In this document: positions 19,379-29,267 of the stretch, piece by piece
Layout of the letters: each line of letters starts with the position of its first letter
Numbering within the stretch: position 1 is the stretch's first letter
Assembly (NCBI RefSeq): GCF_000427665.1
Contig: NZ_KE386572.1
Span: 4,774,373-4,838,372, forward strand
DNA from: Geminicoccus roseus DSM 18922
GTDB lineage: Bacteria > Pseudomonadota > Alphaproteobacteria > Geminicoccales > Geminicoccaceae
Reading direction: 5' to 3'
DNA length: 64,000 nt
Translations under genes and position numbers: made by a program
The notes under the pieces: model-generated
The model's database searches: none
What the model saw: the letters and a program-made list of their open reading frames with translations, nothing else
What the model was told of the DNA's origin: nothing

Positions 19379-20316
19379 TGATGGCGCGCCACTCGATCAT
19401 CCTGGATTGCGACCCGGGCCAGGACGATGCGATCGCCATCCTCCTGGCGCTGGGCTCACCGGACGAGATCGAGCTCCTGGGCATCACGACCGTGGCCGGC
19501 AACGTGCCTTTGGGCCTGACGCGGGTGAACGCGCGCAAGATGCTGGAGCTGGCCGGTCGATCGGACGTGCCGGTGTGGGCTGGCTGCGACCGGCCGCTGA
19601 TCCGCACGCTCGAGACCGCCGAGTACGTCCATGGCGAGACCGGACTGAACGGCGCGGTGCTGCCCGAGCCGGTCACCGCTCTCCAGGACGGTCATGCGGT
19701 CGATGCGCTGATCGACCTGGTAATGGCGCGCCCGCCCCGCAGCGTGACGATCTGTGCGGTCGGTCCCCTTACCAATCTGGCCATGGCGATCCGCAAGGAA
19801 CCGCATCTGAGCCAGCGGGTGAAGCAGATCGTGCTGATGGGCGGTGCGATCGAGCTCGGCAACGTCACGCCGGCGGCCGAGTTTAACATCTATGTCGATC
19901 CGCACGCCGCCGACATCGTGTTTCGGGCCGGCATCCCGATCACCATGTTCGGCCTGGACGTCACCCACCAGGTGCTGGTGACCGCCGAGCGACTGGCGGC
20001 GATCGGCGCCATCGGCGGCAAGGTCGCCGAGGCGGCCCACGGCCTGCTCGACTTCTTCAACCGCTTCGACATGGAACGCTACGACACCCCCGGTGCACCG
20101 CTGCACGATCCCTGCGTAATCGCCTGGCTGATCGATCCGTCGATCTTCAAGGGCAAGGACTGCCCGGTGGAGATCGAGCTGGAGGGCCGATCGGTCGGTC
20201 GCACCCTGGTCGACTGGTGGAACAGCGAGCGCCGCCCCCCCAACGCCATGGTGATGAACGAGGTCGACGCGGACCGGTTCTTCGTCCTGCTGACCGAACG
20301 GCTGGCGCGGCTGTAG
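19378..20316 (+). CDS. Inosine/uridine-preferring nucleoside hydrolase family protein
   Basis: A 312-aa enzyme that cleaves the N-glycosidic bond of ribonucleosides to base and ribose. The metal-binding N-terminus IILDCDPGQDDAIAIL contains the family DxDxxxDD motif at about 7-15. Other marks are HGETGLNG, AVGPLTNLAMA, MGGAIELGNVTPAAEFNIYVDP and a C-terminal LHDPCVIAWL, whose His/Asp bind the ribose and calcium. Two ATG codons are adjacent at 19378 and 19381. It overlaps the stop of the OmpA-like gene by one base, though a functional link is not obvious. No transporter for nucleosides is next to it. Confidence 0.93.
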   Translation: MMARHSIILDCDPGQDDAIAILLALGSPDEIELLGITTVAGNVPLGLTRVNARKMLELAGRSDVPVWAGCDRPLIRTLETAEYVHGETGLNGAVLPEPVTALQDGHAVDALIDLVMARPPRSVTICAVGPLTNLAMAIRKEPHLSQRVKQIVLMGGAIELGNVTPAAEFNIYVDPHAADIVFRAGIPITMFGLDVTHQVLVTAERLAAIGAIGGKVAEAAHGLLDFFNRFDMERYDTPGAPLHDPCVIAWLIDPSIFKGKDCPVEIELEGRSVGRTLVDWWNSERRPPNAMVMNEVDADRFFVLLTERLARL

Positions 20317-20754
20317 CGCCGAGCGTCCAGCCGCGGCCGGTTCTCCCGCGTCCTCTCATGGTTGGCGAGGAGATGCAGGACCGTTGCCGCGTCGAAGCGG
20401 GCCTTCCCTGTTCTCAGCGGGTACGGGCCATGGGTTGGCCGCGCCGGTGCCCGGGCCGACGCGATGCGATGATCGCTCCGGTACCATCGTCCGGATCGTG
20501 GAACGCGGGCCCTGGTCCCGAGCGCCAAGGAGACCCGAAAAATAGGTCCGCCGTCCGAACGGTCTCGGATCCGGCGACCGCGGGAAGTTCGTCCAGCACC
20601 CGGCAATAACATCCAATCCAGATCACCAGGGTCGGACGATAGCGGAAGTCGGCAGCCGACGCCGGTGGCCAACGCTCACCTTCCAGGCGTTCCATGGACC
20701 GGCTCGACCGCGCCCGCTCCCGACCCTGCCGGGAGCAGGCATGACCGAGGGAAC
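20317..20754. other. 438-base region upstream of the nitrile hydratase-like operon
   Basis: No convincing gene. It must carry the promoter of the five-gene operon starting at 20755. I see no regulator gene, clear operator or RNA motif here. Confidence 0.5.
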
Positions 20755-21105
20755 ATGATGCAAGAGCCACCTCCGACCGAACATTTGACCATCGCCGGGA
20801 TCGTGACGGCGCTGGGAGAGGCACCCGCGTTCCAGCCCGGTGACGCGGTGCGGATCCTGACCCGATCGCCCGTCGGCCACTACCGCGTGCCCACCTACCT
20901 GCGGGGCAAGTCCGGTTCGGTCGAGCAAGTGATCGAGCCGCCAGGCGTCGACAATGAAGAGGAGGGCTATGGGCGCAATGCCGGGATGAAGCGGCACTAC
21001 TACCGGATCGCGATCGCCATGGCCGAGATCTGGCCCGGTTATGCCGGATCGCCGGCGGACGGCTTGCGCGTCGAGATATTTGAGACTTGGCTGGAAAGGA
21101 GATGA
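20755..21105 (+). CDS. Nitrile hydratase/thiocyanate hydrolase subunit, beta C-terminal barrel type (ScnA-like)
   Basis: A 116-aa protein corresponding only to the C-terminal SH3-like barrel of nitrile hydratase beta: FQPGDAVRILTRSPVGHYRVPTYLRGKSG (core GDAVRI and YLRGKSG), then HYYRIAIAMAEIWPGY and a final VEIFETWLERR. In ordinary nitrile hydratases this is fused behind the helical half of beta. Here it is a separate gene, as in thiocyanate hydrolase (ScnA) and toyocamycin nitrile hydratase. An insertion containing EEEGYGRNAGMKR splits the barrel. Two ATG codons are adjacent; the second (20758) has GAGG seven bases upstream and may be the real start. First gene of a five-gene operon. Confidence 0.85.
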   Translation: MMQEPPPTEHLTIAGIVTALGEAPAFQPGDAVRILTRSPVGHYRVPTYLRGKSGSVEQVIEPPGVDNEEEGYGRNAGMKRHYYRIAIAMAEIWPGYAGSPADGLRVEIFETWLERR

Positions 21106-21109
21106 ACCC

Positions 21110-21759
<650 letters not shown>

Positions 21760-21763
<4 letters not shown>

Positions 21764-22113
21764 GCCAGACCGAACAGCTCCTCAGGCGCCTTCCGAACGA
21801 TATTGGCGGCGTTGCCGCCGAGCCGATCCAGCGCGTCGAGCACGACCTCCTACCATGGGAGAAGCGCTGCCACGCCCTGGCCGACGTGCTGGACTTCCAC
21901 AAGATCATCAACACCGAGGAAAAGCGCCGCGGCGTCGAAGCGTTGGGCGGCGAGATGGTCGCCAAGCTGACTTACTATGAACGCTGGATCGCCGCTTTCG
22001 CCAACATCCTGTTCGCGAAGGGCATCCTTACCCCCGAGGAACTGGCGCGGAAGATGGACGCGGTCCAGGACCGCCATGCCCGGACCGATTGCAAGGAGCC
22101 TGCCGAGCCATGA
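21760..22113 (+). CDS. Nitrile hydratase/thiocyanate hydrolase subunit, beta N-terminal helical type (ScnB-like)
   Basis: A 117-aa helical protein matching the N-terminal half of nitrile hydratase beta: PNDIGGVAAEPI, then PWEKRCHALADVL, EEKRRGVEALG, and YYERWIAAFANILFAKGILTPEEL. In thiocyanate hydrolase this half is the separate beta subunit ScnB. The related P14K/P15K cobalt-loading activators have the same fold, so this gene could be the activator rather than a structural subunit. The conserved DIGG-PI start favours the structural role. The GTG start overlaps the alpha-type stop as GTGA. With its neighbours it completes a three-polypeptide enzyme. Confidence 0.82.
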
Positions 22114-22868
22114 CGGCCAAGGCGGATCCTGCAGCCTGGACCTGCTTCTTCGAGCAGGATCCGCAGCTGGCGCTCGGGCGGCGGGCCGCAGTGGAAGGCG
22201 TCGGCACGCTCCTGCTCATGCTGGCCGTGGCCGGCTCCGGCCTGGCGGCGCAGCGCCTGGGCGATGCCGGCCCGGGAAGCGGGCTTCTCGCCGGTGCGGT
22301 CGCCACGGCGGCGGCCCTTGTCGGGCTGATCGTCGCGTTCGGCAAAGTGTCGGGTGGGCACTTCAATCCGCTGATCACCGGCCTGCAATGGCTGGCCGGC
22401 GAGCGCCGGCTGGACTGCACGCTCGCATATCTCGCCGCCCAGATCCTCGGTGCCGGCCTGGGCGCCGGTGCGGCGGGGATCGTCTTCGGGTCGCCCACTG
22501 CCCTGCCGCTGGCGCCCGAACCCGGCTGGCGGCTCTGGGCGAGCGAAGCACTCGCCACCGCCGGCTTGATGGCGGTGGTGTTCGGCTGCATCCGCAGCAA
22601 GCGCGCCGAGGTTGCCCCGTTCGCGGTCGGCGCCTGGCTGACCGCGGCGATCGTGGCAACTCCCTCCGCCTCCTACGCCAATCCCGCGGTCACGATCGCC
22701 GCGCTGTGGACAAGCGGCCCGACGGCGCTGCCGGCCGGGACTGTCGCTGCCTACCTGACGGCACAGTTGACCGGGGCGCTCGCAGCCTGGCTGCTGATTG
22801 GCTTCGCCTATCCGGCCGACAGCGTGCGGCAGGGCTCCCTGCCCCAGGCGACGGATGCCCGGTCGTGA
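22110..22868 (+). CDS. Aquaporin-like (MIP family) channel with altered NPA boxes
   Basis: A 252-aa six-helix channel protein. The first pore box is GHFNPLIT (N86-P87-L88, NPL instead of NPA). The second is YANPAVT (N191-P192-A193), where the selectivity-filter Arg that normally follows NPA is replaced by Val. Similar NPAV-type proteins are known near arsenic genes in Proteobacteria and pass small neutral solutes. ATGA overlap with the preceding subunit gene places it firmly in the hydratase operon. It may admit the substrate (small nitrile, HCN, HNCS) or release product; this is inference. A 22-residue cytoplasmic N-terminus precedes helix 1. Confidence 0.85.
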   Translation: MTAKADPAAWTCFFEQDPQLALGRRAAVEGVGTLLLMLAVAGSGLAAQRLGDAGPGSGLLAGAVATAAALVGLIVAFGKVSGGHFNPLITGLQWLAGERRLDCTLAYLAAQILGAGLGAGAAGIVFGSPTALPLAPEPGWRLWASEALATAGLMAVVFGCIRSKRAEVAPFAVGAWLTAAIVATPSASYANPAVTIAALWTSGPTALPAGTVAAYLTAQLTGALAAWLLIGFAYPADSVRQGSLPQATDARS

Positions 22869-23281
22869 TCCCCGAGGGCATGACCGTCCATTCGAGCCGC
22901 CATGAAGTGGCGGCGACCATGGACCGCTTGGTCCAGGCAGTGGCGGCCCATAACATGAGCGTGTTCGCCCGAATCGACCACGCGGCAGCGGCGGCCAAGG
23001 CCGGCCTCACGTTGCGACCCACCGAGCTGCTGATCTTCGGCAATCCTGGAGCGGGGACACTGCTGATGCAGGCAGCGCAGTCCATCGGCATCGACCTTCC
23101 TCTGAAAGCGCTGGTCTGGGAAGAAGCCGACGGCACGGTCTGGCTAGGCTTCCAGATGCCGCACTGGCTGGCAGGTCGCCACGCCATTGGCGGTCACGAT
23201 GCGATCCTCGACGCGATGACGGATGCACTCGGCGTCCTCGGTCAGGCGGCGACCGGCCATCCCGGGCAAGAGCGCGCATGA
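22865..23281 (+). CDS. DUF302 domain protein
   Basis: A 138-aa small soluble protein covering one DUF302 domain: MTVHSSRHEVAATMDRL (core TVHSS), NMSVFARIDHAAAA, LLIFGNPGAGTLLM and LPLKALVWEEADGTVW. This follows the family's length and order closely. The function of DUF302 is not established. The GTG start overlaps the channel gene stop (GTGA); an ATG five codons later is possible. It ends the operon. Its presence behind a cobalt hydratase and a channel suggests a role in handling the substrate, metal or a reactive product, but nothing in the sequence proves it. Confidence 0.85.
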   Translation: MIPEGMTVHSSRHEVAATMDRLVQAVAAHNMSVFARIDHAAAAAKAGLTLRPTELLIFGNPGAGTLLMQAAQSIGIDLPLKALVWEEADGTVWLGFQMPHWLAGRHAIGGHDAILDAMTDALGVLGQAATGHPGQERA

Positions 23282-23363
23282 GAATCTGGTCGGCGATCTG
23301 ACTTGAACCCGCTGCCTGTGCGCATCAGCCAGCCCGGCGGCCGACCAGGCATCGGCAACTAGC

Positions 23364-24323
23364 TCAGAAGTGCCCGGGCGCCTTGCCGAACAGGCGGATC
23401 TTGACCATCTCGGCATGATGCGGGAGGCGCGGCCAGGCAAGCGCGCCGATGTCGACGCTGGCGCGGATGCTGTTCCAGTTGACGATCCACCAGCGCACCA
23501 GCGCCAGCCGGCAGGCGGTGCGCTCGGCCGGGGTCAGGTTCTCCTTGCGCACCAGGTCCAGATACTCGCGGTAGAGCCGCCAGGTCGGCAGGCTGCGCGC
23601 CTTGGCCTTGGCGGCATCATGCCATGCGGCACGACCCTTCGCGTCCTGCTTGGACCGGGTATAGCGCTGGTCGTGCTCGCGCATCTCCACCAGCGGCTCC
23701 TTGACCTGCAAGAGCCGGCCGCGCAGCGCCATCTGCGCCAGGAAGGCACGGTCGGCGCCATGAAAGGGCCCATGCAGCATCGAATCGGCGATGGCGGCCC
23801 TGCGGCACAGGCCGAAGAAGTCCACACAGGAATGCGACATCAGGATCATGGTGGAGAAGCGGTGCGACGGGCGCGGGTGATCGGCACCGGAAAGGCCGCT
23901 GTCATAGAACGCGATATGCTGGTCGGCGCTGTCGATATAGTCGACCACCGCGTTGCACAGGATGGCGTCGGGCGTGGAATCCAGGGCGGCGACCGTGGCG
24001 GCGAGATAGCCGGGCTTGATCCGGTCGTCATGGGCCAGCCACTTGAAGTAGAGGCCACGGCTCTTGGCGTAAGCGAGGTTGTAGTTGGCGCCCGCCCCGA
24101 GATTACGATCGTTCCGGAAATAGCGGATCCTCGGATCGCTGGCCGCCAGGTCCTGGCAGATCATCCCCGTGCGATCGGTGGAAGCGTTGTCCGAGATCAC
24201 CAGTTCGAGGTCGCCCATGGTCTGGTCAAGTACGGAGCGGATCGCCTGTTCGACATAATTCTGACCGTTGAACACGGGCAGGCCGATGCTCACCAGGGGC
24301 TTGCTGGTGCTTTGGATCGTCAT
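23364..24323 (-). CDS. Glycosyltransferase family 2
   Basis: A 319-aa GT-A fold enzyme. The nucleotide-sugar-binding N-terminus reads LVSIGLPVFNGQNYVEQAIRS (core GLPVFNGQNY), then VISDNASTDRT, NLGAGANYNLA, and LAHDDRIKPG, whose HDD takes the place of the DxD metal motif. The C-terminal third has no further catalytic landmarks beyond basic, aromatic helices. The ATG at 24323 has AGGTGG seven bases upstream; seven extra codons are possible. It precedes, on the same strand, no close gene, but belongs to a surface-glycan island extending to 31824. Acceptor and sugar are unknown. Confidence 0.9.
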   Translation of the reverse strand: MTIQSTSKPLVSIGLPVFNGQNYVEQAIRSVLDQTMGDLELVISDNASTDRTGMICQDLAASDPRIRYFRNDRNLGAGANYNLAYAKSRGLYFKWLAHDDRIKPGYLAATVAALDSTPDAILCNAVVDYIDSADQHIAFYDSGLSGADHPRPSHRFSTMILMSHSCVDFFGLCRRAAIADSMLHGPFHGADRAFLAQMALRGRLLQVKEPLVEMREHDQRYTRSKQDAKGRAAWHDAAKAKARSLPTWRLYREYLDLVRKENLTPAERTACRLALVRWWIVNWNSIRASVDIGALAWPRLPHHAEMVKIRLFGKAPGHF

Positions 24324-24677
24324 CGTACAACCACCTGTCGCCAAAAAGCGTTCGTTGTCGAATTGAGCGCGGAACGATCAATCGGTCTACATGAACCTCG
24401 TCCATCCTGGACGGCCCTTAAATGCCGGACCTGATGAGCACAGTGCACGCCTGATACGCATCCCCATCGGCTCGGCCGCCGATCCATGTTCACCCGTGAT
24501 TCTCGACGACTACGCGGATCATCCATCCTCGGATGAGACCAGGCAATGAAAATCATGAGAAGATACCGTTACCTGGGTGCATATGTTCGGAGATTGCTGC
24601 AGGCAGTGGGTGAGGACGTCGCTGGAACCTGCTTCAACCGCAGACGAAATGTCGCGGACGTGGCCAAGTCATGCCGC
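24324..24677. other. 354-base region without a gene
   Basis: Separates the GT2 gene from the first GT4 gene. A 72-codon plus-strand frame crosses into the GT4 stop but has no motif and poor composition. The part next to 24323 should contain the GT2 promoter. Confidence 0.45.
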
Positions 24678-26042
24678 TCAGGTCAGGATGGGTTGAACCA
24701 GGACCTGATCGGCCGTGTCCGCTGGCGGGGGAACCGGAACGGCCAGGGCCTCGCGGTCGGGTAGAATCCCCTCGTAGACCCCCAACAGGCGCTCCGCCAC
24801 GCTGTGCCAGGTCAGGGCCCGCATGGCCCTTTCCCGGCCAGCCGCCCCCATTGCCCTGGCTCGCGGCGGATCGTCCAACAGTTCTCGGATGGCACGGGCA
24901 AGCGCTGGCGCATCGCCGGGAGGGACGAACAGCCCGGTCTCGCCATGACGGACCAGATCGGTCGGTCCACCCTCGTTGCTGGCAATCACGGGAAGGCCCA
25001 TCGCCATTCCTTCGGCAACGGGAAGTCCGAAAGGCTCCTGCCACACCGAGGGCTGAACCAGTATGTCGGCAGCCCGATAGGCCTCGGTGATCTGCGCATG
25101 GGAGCGGCCGCCGGCCATCCGGACCCGGGGGCGCAGCGATGCCGGGATGCTCGCCTCCAATCGCTGCCGGAGCCGATCCGCCGGGTGCAGCAGCTGATTG
25201 CCGATCCCGGCGAGGAAGCCGCCATAGAAGCGATCGACCGCGTCCTGCATGGCGGGCGCACCAAGACAGGCCTGGCGCGCCTGAGCCAGCGGCAGCAGCC
25301 CAAGCGGACCGGCCAGTTCCAGTTCGAGCTCGGGATAGTCGGCGGCGATCTGACAGAAGGCGTCGATCAGGACATGAGGACCCTTCTCCGGGGAGATCCG
25401 GCCGACCATGAGCAGACGGGACAGCGGCCCGTCCCACTGCGCCCGCGCAGGGGCCTGGAACAAGGCGGGATCCACCCCATTGCCGATCGGCCAGATCCGC
25501 GCCGCTGCGGCCGGCACATGGATGCGCAGGACATGCGCCAGCCATTCGCTGCACGTCACGATGGCGCTGAACGGCGCCAGCCGCTCGGCCGCAAGGGCCG
25601 GATCGACCCGCGCCAGCATGGCATCATGCAGATGCAGGACGAGCGGCACATCGGGAAGCCGCCGGCGCAGAACCGGGGCAGCCTGGGCGAAGGTCATCAC
25701 GTGGACGAGGTCGGGCCCGATCTCCGCCAGCTTGGCAGCGGCCCTTTCGAAATAGCCATGATAGCATCCAGGCCGCAGGATCCTCGGCAGGCTGCGGGGA
25801 TCCAGCAGTTCCAGACCCTTCTCGATCCGCCGGCTCCCGACTGGGACCCGATGCACCTCCAGGCCGCCGGAGGTCGTGCCATGGCTATCCTGGTTGTCCA
25901 GCTGCGGTGCGACCGCCACGACCTCGCAGCTCTCCCCAAGCTGCCGCGCGAGGTTGCTCAAAACAATGGCAACAGAACCCTGGATCCTGTTGTCCCCGAT
26001 CCCGTCCCGTGGCTGCCCGAGCAGCGCAACGCGTGGCCTCAT
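24678..26042 (-). CDS. Glycosyltransferase family 4 (paralog A)
   Basis: A 454-aa GT-B enzyme. N-terminal acceptor domain: VALLGQPRDG, IQGSVAIVLSNLARQL, HVMTFAQAAPVLRR, VLHLHDAML. C-terminal donor domain: LLMVGRISPEKGPHVLIDAF, YRAADILVQPSVWQEPFGLPVAEGMA (core QPSVWQEPFGLPVAEG, the EX7E retaining motif) and NEGGPTDLVRHGETGLFVPPGD. It is clearly a paralog of the next gene (26292-27620), with shared blocks along its whole length. The start is the ATG giving MRPRVALLGQ; the frame extends 73 codons upstream without homology. It probably adds a hexose to the polysaccharide made by this island. Confidence 0.9.
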   Translation of the reverse strand: MRPRVALLGQPRDGIGDNRIQGSVAIVLSNLARQLGESCEVVAVAPQLDNQDSHGTTSGGLEVHRVPVGSRRIEKGLELLDPRSLPRILRPGCYHGYFERAAAKLAEIGPDLVHVMTFAQAAPVLRRRLPDVPLVLHLHDAMLARVDPALAAERLAPFSAIVTCSEWLAHVLRIHVPAAAARIWPIGNGVDPALFQAPARAQWDGPLSRLLMVGRISPEKGPHVLIDAFCQIAADYPELELELAGPLGLLPLAQARQACLGAPAMQDAVDRFYGGFLAGIGNQLLHPADRLRQRLEASIPASLRPRVRMAGGRSHAQITEAYRAADILVQPSVWQEPFGLPVAEGMAMGLPVIASNEGGPTDLVRHGETGLFVPPGDAPALARAIRELLDDPPRARAMGAAGRERAMRALTWHSVAERLLGVYEGILPDREALAVPVPPPADTADQVLVQPILT

Positions 26043-26291
26043 CACCCGCGGTTTCCCATCCAATGCGTGGGAACCGGAATTTCCAGGCCTGGCGTATATT
26101 CCACGGAAGAGTTCCCGGGATTTTCCAGTGCCAGCTGCATGGGCCGCCCCTTCCGCCTTCACGATAGGGACACCATAAATCACGTTTCCGTGAAACTTCC
26201 AATGCGGCGAGTGTTCGCAATGCGGTTGAGGTGCCCTCCATCCGGTTTCGATGAAGCACAATGTCGAGGAGCGGGGATGGCGACAGAGGGA

Positions 26292-27620
26292 TCAGGCAAC
26301 CGCCCGCGCTGTCGCCGAGGGCAGCGCCATCGGGATCAGGTCGGCATAGACGTCCGCGAGCCGACGTGCGGCAACTTCCCAGGTGAAGCGCCTTGCTGCC
26401 CGCTCGCGGCCGGCCAGACCGAACGCACGTGCGCGGTCTGGGTGCTCGGCCAGCGTTACGATGGCGCCGGCGAGGGCGGCAGCGTCTCCAGGCGGCACCA
26501 GGAGGCCGGTTCGGCCATGCTCGACCAGGTCGAGAAGTCCGCCATGGCCGGCCGCGACCACCGGAAGCCCGGCCGCCATCGCCTCGGCAACCGGCAGGCC
26601 GAACCCTTCCCGGCAGACGGAGGGTTGCACCAGGACGTCGGCGTCCCGATAGGCCGCCAGCATTTGATCATGCGGCTGCGCGCCGAGAAAGCGCACGCGA
26701 CTGTGCAGAGTCTCCGGCAGTTCCGCCATCAGGCGGCGCTCAAGCGACTTCGCCGGCTGGAAGAACTGCGACCGCAAGGCCCCGATCCGGCCACCGTAGA
26801 ATTGCCTGACCGCCGCGGCCATCGCCGGCACGCCCTTCGCCATCAGTCGAGCATGGCAGTGCGGCAGGAGCCCCAAGGGCCCGACAATGTCGACCCGCAG
26901 GTCCGGGTAGCGCGAGGCCAGCTGGCGGAATGCCTCCAGGAGGATGTGCGGTCCCTTTTCAGGCGAGATCCGGCCCACCATCAGGAGCTTGCGCACCGGG
27001 AGCGCAACCTCCGGGCTGGAAGATCCCGTATCGTCGATACCATCAATGCCGTTGCCGACGCCGTGGATCCGGCCGGCAAGAGAAGGAACATGGGTGCGTA
27101 ACGCCTGACCCAGCCAGTCGCTGCAGGTCACCACCGCATCGAAAGGCTCCAGATGGCCAGCGGTCGCCTTGCCAGGTAGCCTGGTCAGCATGTCGTCGTG
27201 AAGGTGCAGCACGAGCCGGGCGTCGGGAAGCACCCGCCGGAGCACCTGGCCGGCCTGGGCCGACGTCATCACATGAACCACGTCCGGTCGCAGCGGCACC
27301 AGCGCCGCCGCAGCCCGTTCGAAATAGTCCCGGTAATAGGTCGACCGCATCAATCGCGGCAGTTCGCGTGGGTCGAGCAGTTCCAGGAGTTTCTCGAGCT
27401 CGCGATGACCGGCCGGCACCCGATGGATCGCCAGCCCATCAGCCGTGATTTCGGTCGCAGCCTGCCCGGGCATGAGAGGAGCGATGGAGATCCGCTCAAA
27501 ATGCGGGGGCAGCGCAGCGGCCAGCTTTGCTAGCACAATGGCCACCGAGCCCGATTGCGGGCCACTGCCCTTCAGGCTATCTCGCGGCTGGCTCACGAAC
27601 GCGACACGAGCCGCACTCAT
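26292..27620 (-). CDS. Glycosyltransferase family 4 (paralog B)
   Basis: A 442-aa GT-B enzyme, tandem paralog of the preceding minus-strand gene. Matching landmarks are VAFVSQPRDS, SGSVAIVLAKLAAAL, HVMTSAQAGQVLRR, VLHLHDDML, LLMVGRISPEKGPHILLEAF, QPSVCREGFGLPVAEAMAAG and DLVEHGRTGLLVPPGD. EGFGLPVAE is the retaining-enzyme EX7E signature. The two genes are separated by 249 bases, and the same strand and order suggest local duplication followed by divergence, perhaps giving two successive sugar additions. It is divergent from the GINT-like gene at 27835, sharing a 214-base upstream region. Confidence 0.9.
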   Translation of the reverse strand: MSAARVAFVSQPRDSLKGSGPQSGSVAIVLAKLAAALPPHFERISIAPLMPGQAATEITADGLAIHRVPAGHRELEKLLELLDPRELPRLMRSTYYRDYFERAAAALVPLRPDVVHVMTSAQAGQVLRRVLPDARLVLHLHDDMLTRLPGKATAGHLEPFDAVVTCSDWLGQALRTHVPSLAGRIHGVGNGIDGIDDTGSSSPEVALPVRKLLMVGRISPEKGPHILLEAFRQLASRYPDLRVDIVGPLGLLPHCHARLMAKGVPAMAAAVRQFYGGRIGALRSQFFQPAKSLERRLMAELPETLHSRVRFLGAQPHDQMLAAYRDADVLVQPSVCREGFGLPVAEAMAAGLPVVAAGHGGLLDLVEHGRTGLLVPPGDAAALAGAIVTLAEHPDRARAFGLAGRERAARRFTWEVAARRLADVYADLIPMALPSATARAVA

Positions 27621-27834
27621 CGGAAGGTGCCCACGGCCATTGTTCGGCGGCCAAGATGCTCGGGGTGCAGCACACCGAAGGACAAAGACACCGGATGCAG
27701 CACGTCACCCACCGTTGAATGTAAGCGGCCTTGTTCCGCCGGCGAAGCGGCATGAGCGACATTCTAGCTGTCTCCCTCCGAAGGTCGAGGTGCCGTGATC
27801 GGTACTGGCGCGAATGTGATTGGAATAACCGATA

Positions 27835-29199
27835 TTGCAGCTCGGAATCATCGCTGGCCCTGGATTTCCGTTCCTGGAACATCGTATCCGGGAAATGTTG
27901 GCGAGCCTGTGCGGCCCTGTCGAATTTATTCAGCCCAGTGTGCCGGGTACTGGAGGTGATCTCGTCGCGGTCATCGACCTGCGTGCGCAGGTTGGCCTCG
28001 GCACCCCTGCTAGCCGCTTCGGAACCTGGCGGTTCTCCTGGGACGGCACTTTTGACGTGGCGCTGGCAGGCATGTCGGCGTTGCACGAAGGACGACGCCA
28101 CAGCACGGTCGAATTGCTCGATGGCTCGGAGGTCTTGGACCGGGCCAGCATCAAGACGGTGCCGCACAGTCTGGACAAGACCCGGGAGCGGCTCCTGGCA
28201 GCCGCCAGCACGATGCCTGCCCGCCGGCTTCTCCTGCAGCTGAACGGCGTGAATCCACCTTCCCTCCCGGCGTCGCCTCCGCGGCCGGTTCCGCCCGTCA
28301 GGCTTTCCCCGGCCGTGAAGCTGCGCAACATGGCGGGTCGAGTCCTGCGCGAGACCTGGGAGGAGCAGTGGCGGGTCGGCATCCTCGAGCAGAGCGCCAG
28401 CGAGCTGGTGTCGAGGCCTGAGGCCAGCCGGATCCAGTGGCTTCCGCCGCGTCGCCATGGTTACCATGCCGACCCATTCGGACAGCCCGGCGACGATGGG
28501 CTGATCCTGGCCGAGGCCTATGACTACAGCGAGCGGCTGGGCTATCTGGTCGCGATCGACCGGGATGGGCGCGAGCGGACGGTCCTGCGCGAGCCGTTTC
28601 ATCTGTCGTTCCCGCAGATCATCGAACACCAGGGCCAGCGCTGGCTGCTGCCCGAGGCCAAGGCCGCGGGGCTGGTGCGGTTGTACCGCCCGGACCCCTG
28701 GCCGGAGCGCTTCGTGCCGGGTCCCGTGCTCATCGAGGAATTGGCAGCGGCAGATCCGACCCTGTACCGCGACGAGCAGGGCTTCTGGCTGTTCGCCGGG
28801 GACGGGGCGGGGCAGGACGAGACCACCTTGGTCCTTTACCATGCACCAGACCTTCTGGGTCCCTGGCGCCCGCACCCCATGAACCCGATCAAGGTCGACC
28901 TGGGTTCAGCCCGGCCGGCGGGGCCGCTTTTCCAGACCGGAGGGCGGCTTTGGAGGCCTGCCCAGGACTGTCGCGACACCTATGGCGGAGCCATCGTCCT
29001 GAACGAGGTCCTGACGCTTTCGCCGGACCTGTATGCGGAACGCCCGGGGCCGCTTCTGCGGCCCGATCCCGCCGGCCCCTGCCCGCATGGGCTGCACACG
29101 CTCACCCCGTTTGGCGACGGCTTCCTGGTCGACGGCAAGCGCGAGTTCCGCTCGATGCGCCGCCTGGCGGCCGGCCTGCGATCCCTCGCCCGTGGCTGA
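27835..29199 (+). CDS. Glucosamine inositolphosphorylceramide transferase-like (GINT) family protein
   Basis: A 454-aa predicted glycan-processing protein. From about residue 180 it shows the GINT1-type beta-propeller-like domain: WRVGILEQ, HADPFGQPGDDG, LREPFHLSFPQI, WLLPEAKAAGLVRLYR, DPTLYRDEQGFWLFAG, and LLGPWRPHPMNPIKVDLGSARPAGPLF (core GPWRPHPMNP and ARPAG). The N-terminal 170 residues resemble the lead domain of bacterial members. The plant enzyme transfers glucosamine to sphingolipid; bacterial members sit in polysaccharide loci. The start is a TTG, because a stop codon (TAA) lies three codons upstream in frame. Followed by the flippase gene, likely co-transcribed. Confidence 0.75.
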   Translation: MQLGIIAGPGFPFLEHRIREMLASLCGPVEFIQPSVPGTGGDLVAVIDLRAQVGLGTPASRFGTWRFSWDGTFDVALAGMSALHEGRRHSTVELLDGSEVLDRASIKTVPHSLDKTRERLLAAASTMPARRLLLQLNGVNPPSLPASPPRPVPPVRLSPAVKLRNMAGRVLRETWEEQWRVGILEQSASELVSRPEASRIQWLPPRRHGYHADPFGQPGDDGLILAEAYDYSERLGYLVAIDRDGRERTVLREPFHLSFPQIIEHQGQRWLLPEAKAAGLVRLYRPDPWPERFVPGPVLIEELAAADPTLYRDEQGFWLFAGDGAGQDETTLVLYHAPDLLGPWRPHPMNPIKVDLGSARPAGPLFQTGGRLWRPAQDCRDTYGGAIVLNEVLTLSPDLYAERPGPLLRPDPAGPCPHGLHTLTPFGDGFLVDGKREFRSMRRLAAGLRSLARG

Positions 29200-29267
29200 C
29201 CTGCCATCGTGCCCGGATGGCTCAGCCTTCCACCGCCCATGCCGCCGTTGGCGGGGAGTGAAACCCG

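Noticed and set aside
23286-23348. Nine-base inverted repeat (CTGGTCGGC and its inverse) after the DUF302 gene
   Set aside because: A 45-base loop and no T-tract; not a convincing terminator.
24546-24764. 72-codon plus-strand frame with an ATG near the GT4 stop
   Set aside because: No domain, poor composition and overlap with the 3' end of the real GT4 gene.
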